Shown here piece after piece: positions 5,360 through 6,652 of a stretch of DNA of 6,652 bases. The DNA comes from an uncultured Veillonella sp. (GTDB lineage: Bacteria > Bacillota > Negativicutes > Veillonellales > Veillonellaceae), in contig NZ_CAJZFD010000113.1 of NCBI RefSeq assembly GCF_915069625.1, forward strand, positions 1-6,652, written 5' to 3'. Every line of letters starts with the position of its first letter. The first letter of the stretch is position 1. Made by a program: the position numbers and the translations under genes. The notes beneath the pieces were generated by a model. It saw nothing but the letters and a program-made list of their open reading frames with translations. It was not told where the DNA came from and did not search any database.

Positions 5360-6547
5360 CTATTCTTTTTCTACTAATCCATATAGGCACAATAAGGAAA
5401 GCACTGCACATACTAGCATTGTAATCCCCATGGGTACCCCCGTATGATCCCCACCAATACCAACGAGTGGAGATACAATACCTGCCGCAAACATGCTAGC
5501 AAAGCCGAGTATGGCAGAGGCACTGCCTGCCATTTTCCCGTAGTTGGTCATCGCCATAGAGAATGAGGCGGAGCCGAATAGGGATACGGTACATACGGTA
5601 AAGAATAGGATGGTTGTTACAGGGATGAGTGACCATTCGAAAATCATAGCAATTAAGAATAGTAAGGAACCAATTGTAAGTTGCCATAGGCTGAATGTTA
5701 GTAATTGTTTAGCTGTTATAACATTACTAACACGACTACTAATGGCACTAGCTAAGACAATACCACAGCTGTTAATACCGAAAAGATAGCTAAATTCTTG
5801 AGCGGAAAGATTAAAAATATTTTGGTATACAAAGGATGAACCTGATATATAAGCAAAAAATCCGCCAAAGGCAAATAATTGTATTAATGTTTGACCTAAG
5901 AATGGCTTATCTTTGATGAGGGTAATATAATTTTTAACTGCTACACCTACACCGCCTGTAATACGTTTTTCTTTTGGTAAGCTTTCACGGAATAGAAGTG
6001 AGCCTACTAATAGAATAGCAGAGAATACTGCTAGAATTACAAAGATTACACGCCATGTAGTGAATAAGAGCAATTGGCCACCTATGAGAGGGGCAAGTAC
6101 TGGAGCTAAGCCGTTAACCATCATAAGTAAGGCGAAGAGTTTCGTCAATTCTTGACCAGAAGCAAAGTCTCGAGCGATAGCCTTGGCAATTACAACACCT
6201 ACAGATCCAGTTAAACCTTGTAGGAATCTACCTAGTAAAAGTATTTCGATGTTAGGTGCAAAGGCACAAATGATGCTAGAGATGACACATAGTAAATTGC
6301 CTACGATGAGTGGTAATTTACGACCCATTGTATCGCTAATAGGGCCACCAAATAATTGGCCTAATGCAACACCAAAGGTCATAACACCAATGGTCATTTG
6401 AATATTAGATGCGGTTGTATTTAATTCGCCAGGCATAATCGGCAATGCTGGTAAATAAAGATCTGTTGCGAGCGGTGTTATGGCTGTTAACATGCCAAGG
6501 AATACTACCAAGATAAAGGAAACCTTAGCAGAATTTTCTTGATTCAT
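5360..6547 (-). CDS. Bcr/CflA-type MFS drug efflux transporter
   Basis: An inner-membrane proton-driven efflux pump of 395 residues, the usual length for the 12-helix DHA1 Bcr/CflA group. Visible marks are DLYLPALP after helix 1 (29-36), typical of this group; motif A GQLFGGPISDTMGRKLP (63-79) between helices 2 and 3; motif B RFLQG in helix 4 (Arg107, Gln110, Gly111); and the antiporter motif C region NGLAPVLAPLIGG (145-157) in helix 5. RESLP (187-191) closes helix 6, followed by a charged central loop to about residue 215 and six further hydrophobic segments (about 216-392). GSASAILGFASMF (341-353) matches the conserved helix 11 region. Known members export bicyclomycin, chloramphenicol, sulfonamides or cysteine; the substrate here cannot be read from sequence. 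It is convergent with the fusion gene and appears complete and monocistronic within the window. Confidence 0.92.
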   Translation of the reverse strand: MNQENSAKVSFILVVFLGMLTAITPLATDLYLPALPIMPGELNTTASNIQMTIGVMTFGVALGQLFGGPISDTMGRKLPLIVGNLLCVISSIICAFAPNIEILLLGRFLQGLTGSVGVVIAKAIARDFASGQELTKLFALLMMVNGLAPVLAPLIGGQLLLFTTWRVIFVILAVFSAILLVGSLLFRESLPKEKRITGGVGVAVKNYITLIKDKPFLGQTLIQLFAFGGFFAYISGSSFVYQNIFNLSAQEFSYLFGINSCGIVLASAISSRVSNVITAKQLLTFSLWQLTIGSLLFLIAMIFEWSLIPVTTILFFTVCTVSLFGSASFSMAMTNYGKMAGSASAILGFASMFAAGIVSPLVGIGGDHTGVPMGITMLVCAVLSLLCLYGLVEKE

Positions 6548-6552
6548 ATAAT

Positions 6553-6558
6553 CCTCCT
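6553..6558 (-). promoter_or_regulatory. Consensus ribosome binding site of the transporter gene
   Basis: On the minus strand a perfect AGGAGG lies five bases before the ATG at 6547-6545. This fixes the start of the transporter and suggests strong translation. Confidence 0.85.
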
Positions 6559-6563
6559 ATCTT

Positions 6564-6614
6564 AAAATGGGAAAAATAAAAGCCTGCGAATCGCACTTGA
6601 TATGTACCCATTTT
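6564..6614 (-). promoter_or_regulatory. Nested palindrome in the transporter leader, possible operator or attenuator
   Basis: AAAATGGG (6564-6571) and CCCATTTT (6607-6614) form a perfect 8-bp inverted repeat. Almost exactly at its centre lies an 11-base palindrome, TGCGAATCGCA (6585-6595). Read as minus-strand RNA, AAG-TGC pairs with GCA-CTT across a two-base bulge (6598-6580), followed by a T-rich run (6580-6572). That would be a small terminator-like hairpin 14 bases before the Shine-Dalgarno site. There is little room for a promoter after it, so it would act on transcripts started further upstream. As DNA, the 11-base palindrome could bind a dimeric repressor. No convincing -10/-35 pair was found up to the window's edge. 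Confidence 0.4.
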
Positions 6615-6652
6615 CCTGGACACATATTATTTACTAGCCTAAACACATGGAT

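Overview
The window looks like a chromosomal segment of a low-to-moderate GC member of the Firmicutes, most likely a Negativicute such as Veillonella. This rests on overall protein character, AT-rich spacers and Gram-positive-style ribosome binding sites. It is an inference; there is no rRNA or other marker gene here to confirm it.

Layout. Positions 1-381 are a non-coding, AT-rich upstream region with a nested palindrome (125-204), a TATAAT box just after it, a second inverted repeat (288-320) and a leader hairpin (337-358). Positions 382-4635 (+) hold one very large gene. It encodes a 1417-residue iron-sulfur protein that fuses two HgdC/BadF-type activator ATPase domains to two regions related to 2-hydroxyacyl-CoA dehydratases. 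Positions 5360-6547 (-) hold a convergent gene for a Bcr/CflA-type major facilitator drug transporter. Positions 6548-6652 are its leader, with a perfect Shine-Dalgarno site and a nested palindrome.

The 724-base spacer between the convergent genes (4636-5359) is the most unusual part. It holds two related palindromic elements in opposite orientation (4757-4904 and 5169-5303). Both have the same conserved loop and the same asymmetric arm ends, but completely different, still self-complementary stem sequences. Their central hairpins probably act as bidirectional terminators for the two large genes. Between them is a candidate 35-codon gene (5022-5129, +) for a small single-pass membrane peptide. 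It has a strong ribosome binding site that can be folded into a hairpin with the start of its own coding sequence, an arrangement reminiscent of type I toxin mRNAs.

The two large genes show no obvious functional link: one is a redox/activation enzyme of unknown substrate, the other an efflux pump. Each appears to be transcribed alone. No tRNA, rRNA, CRISPR, transposase or phage gene is visible.
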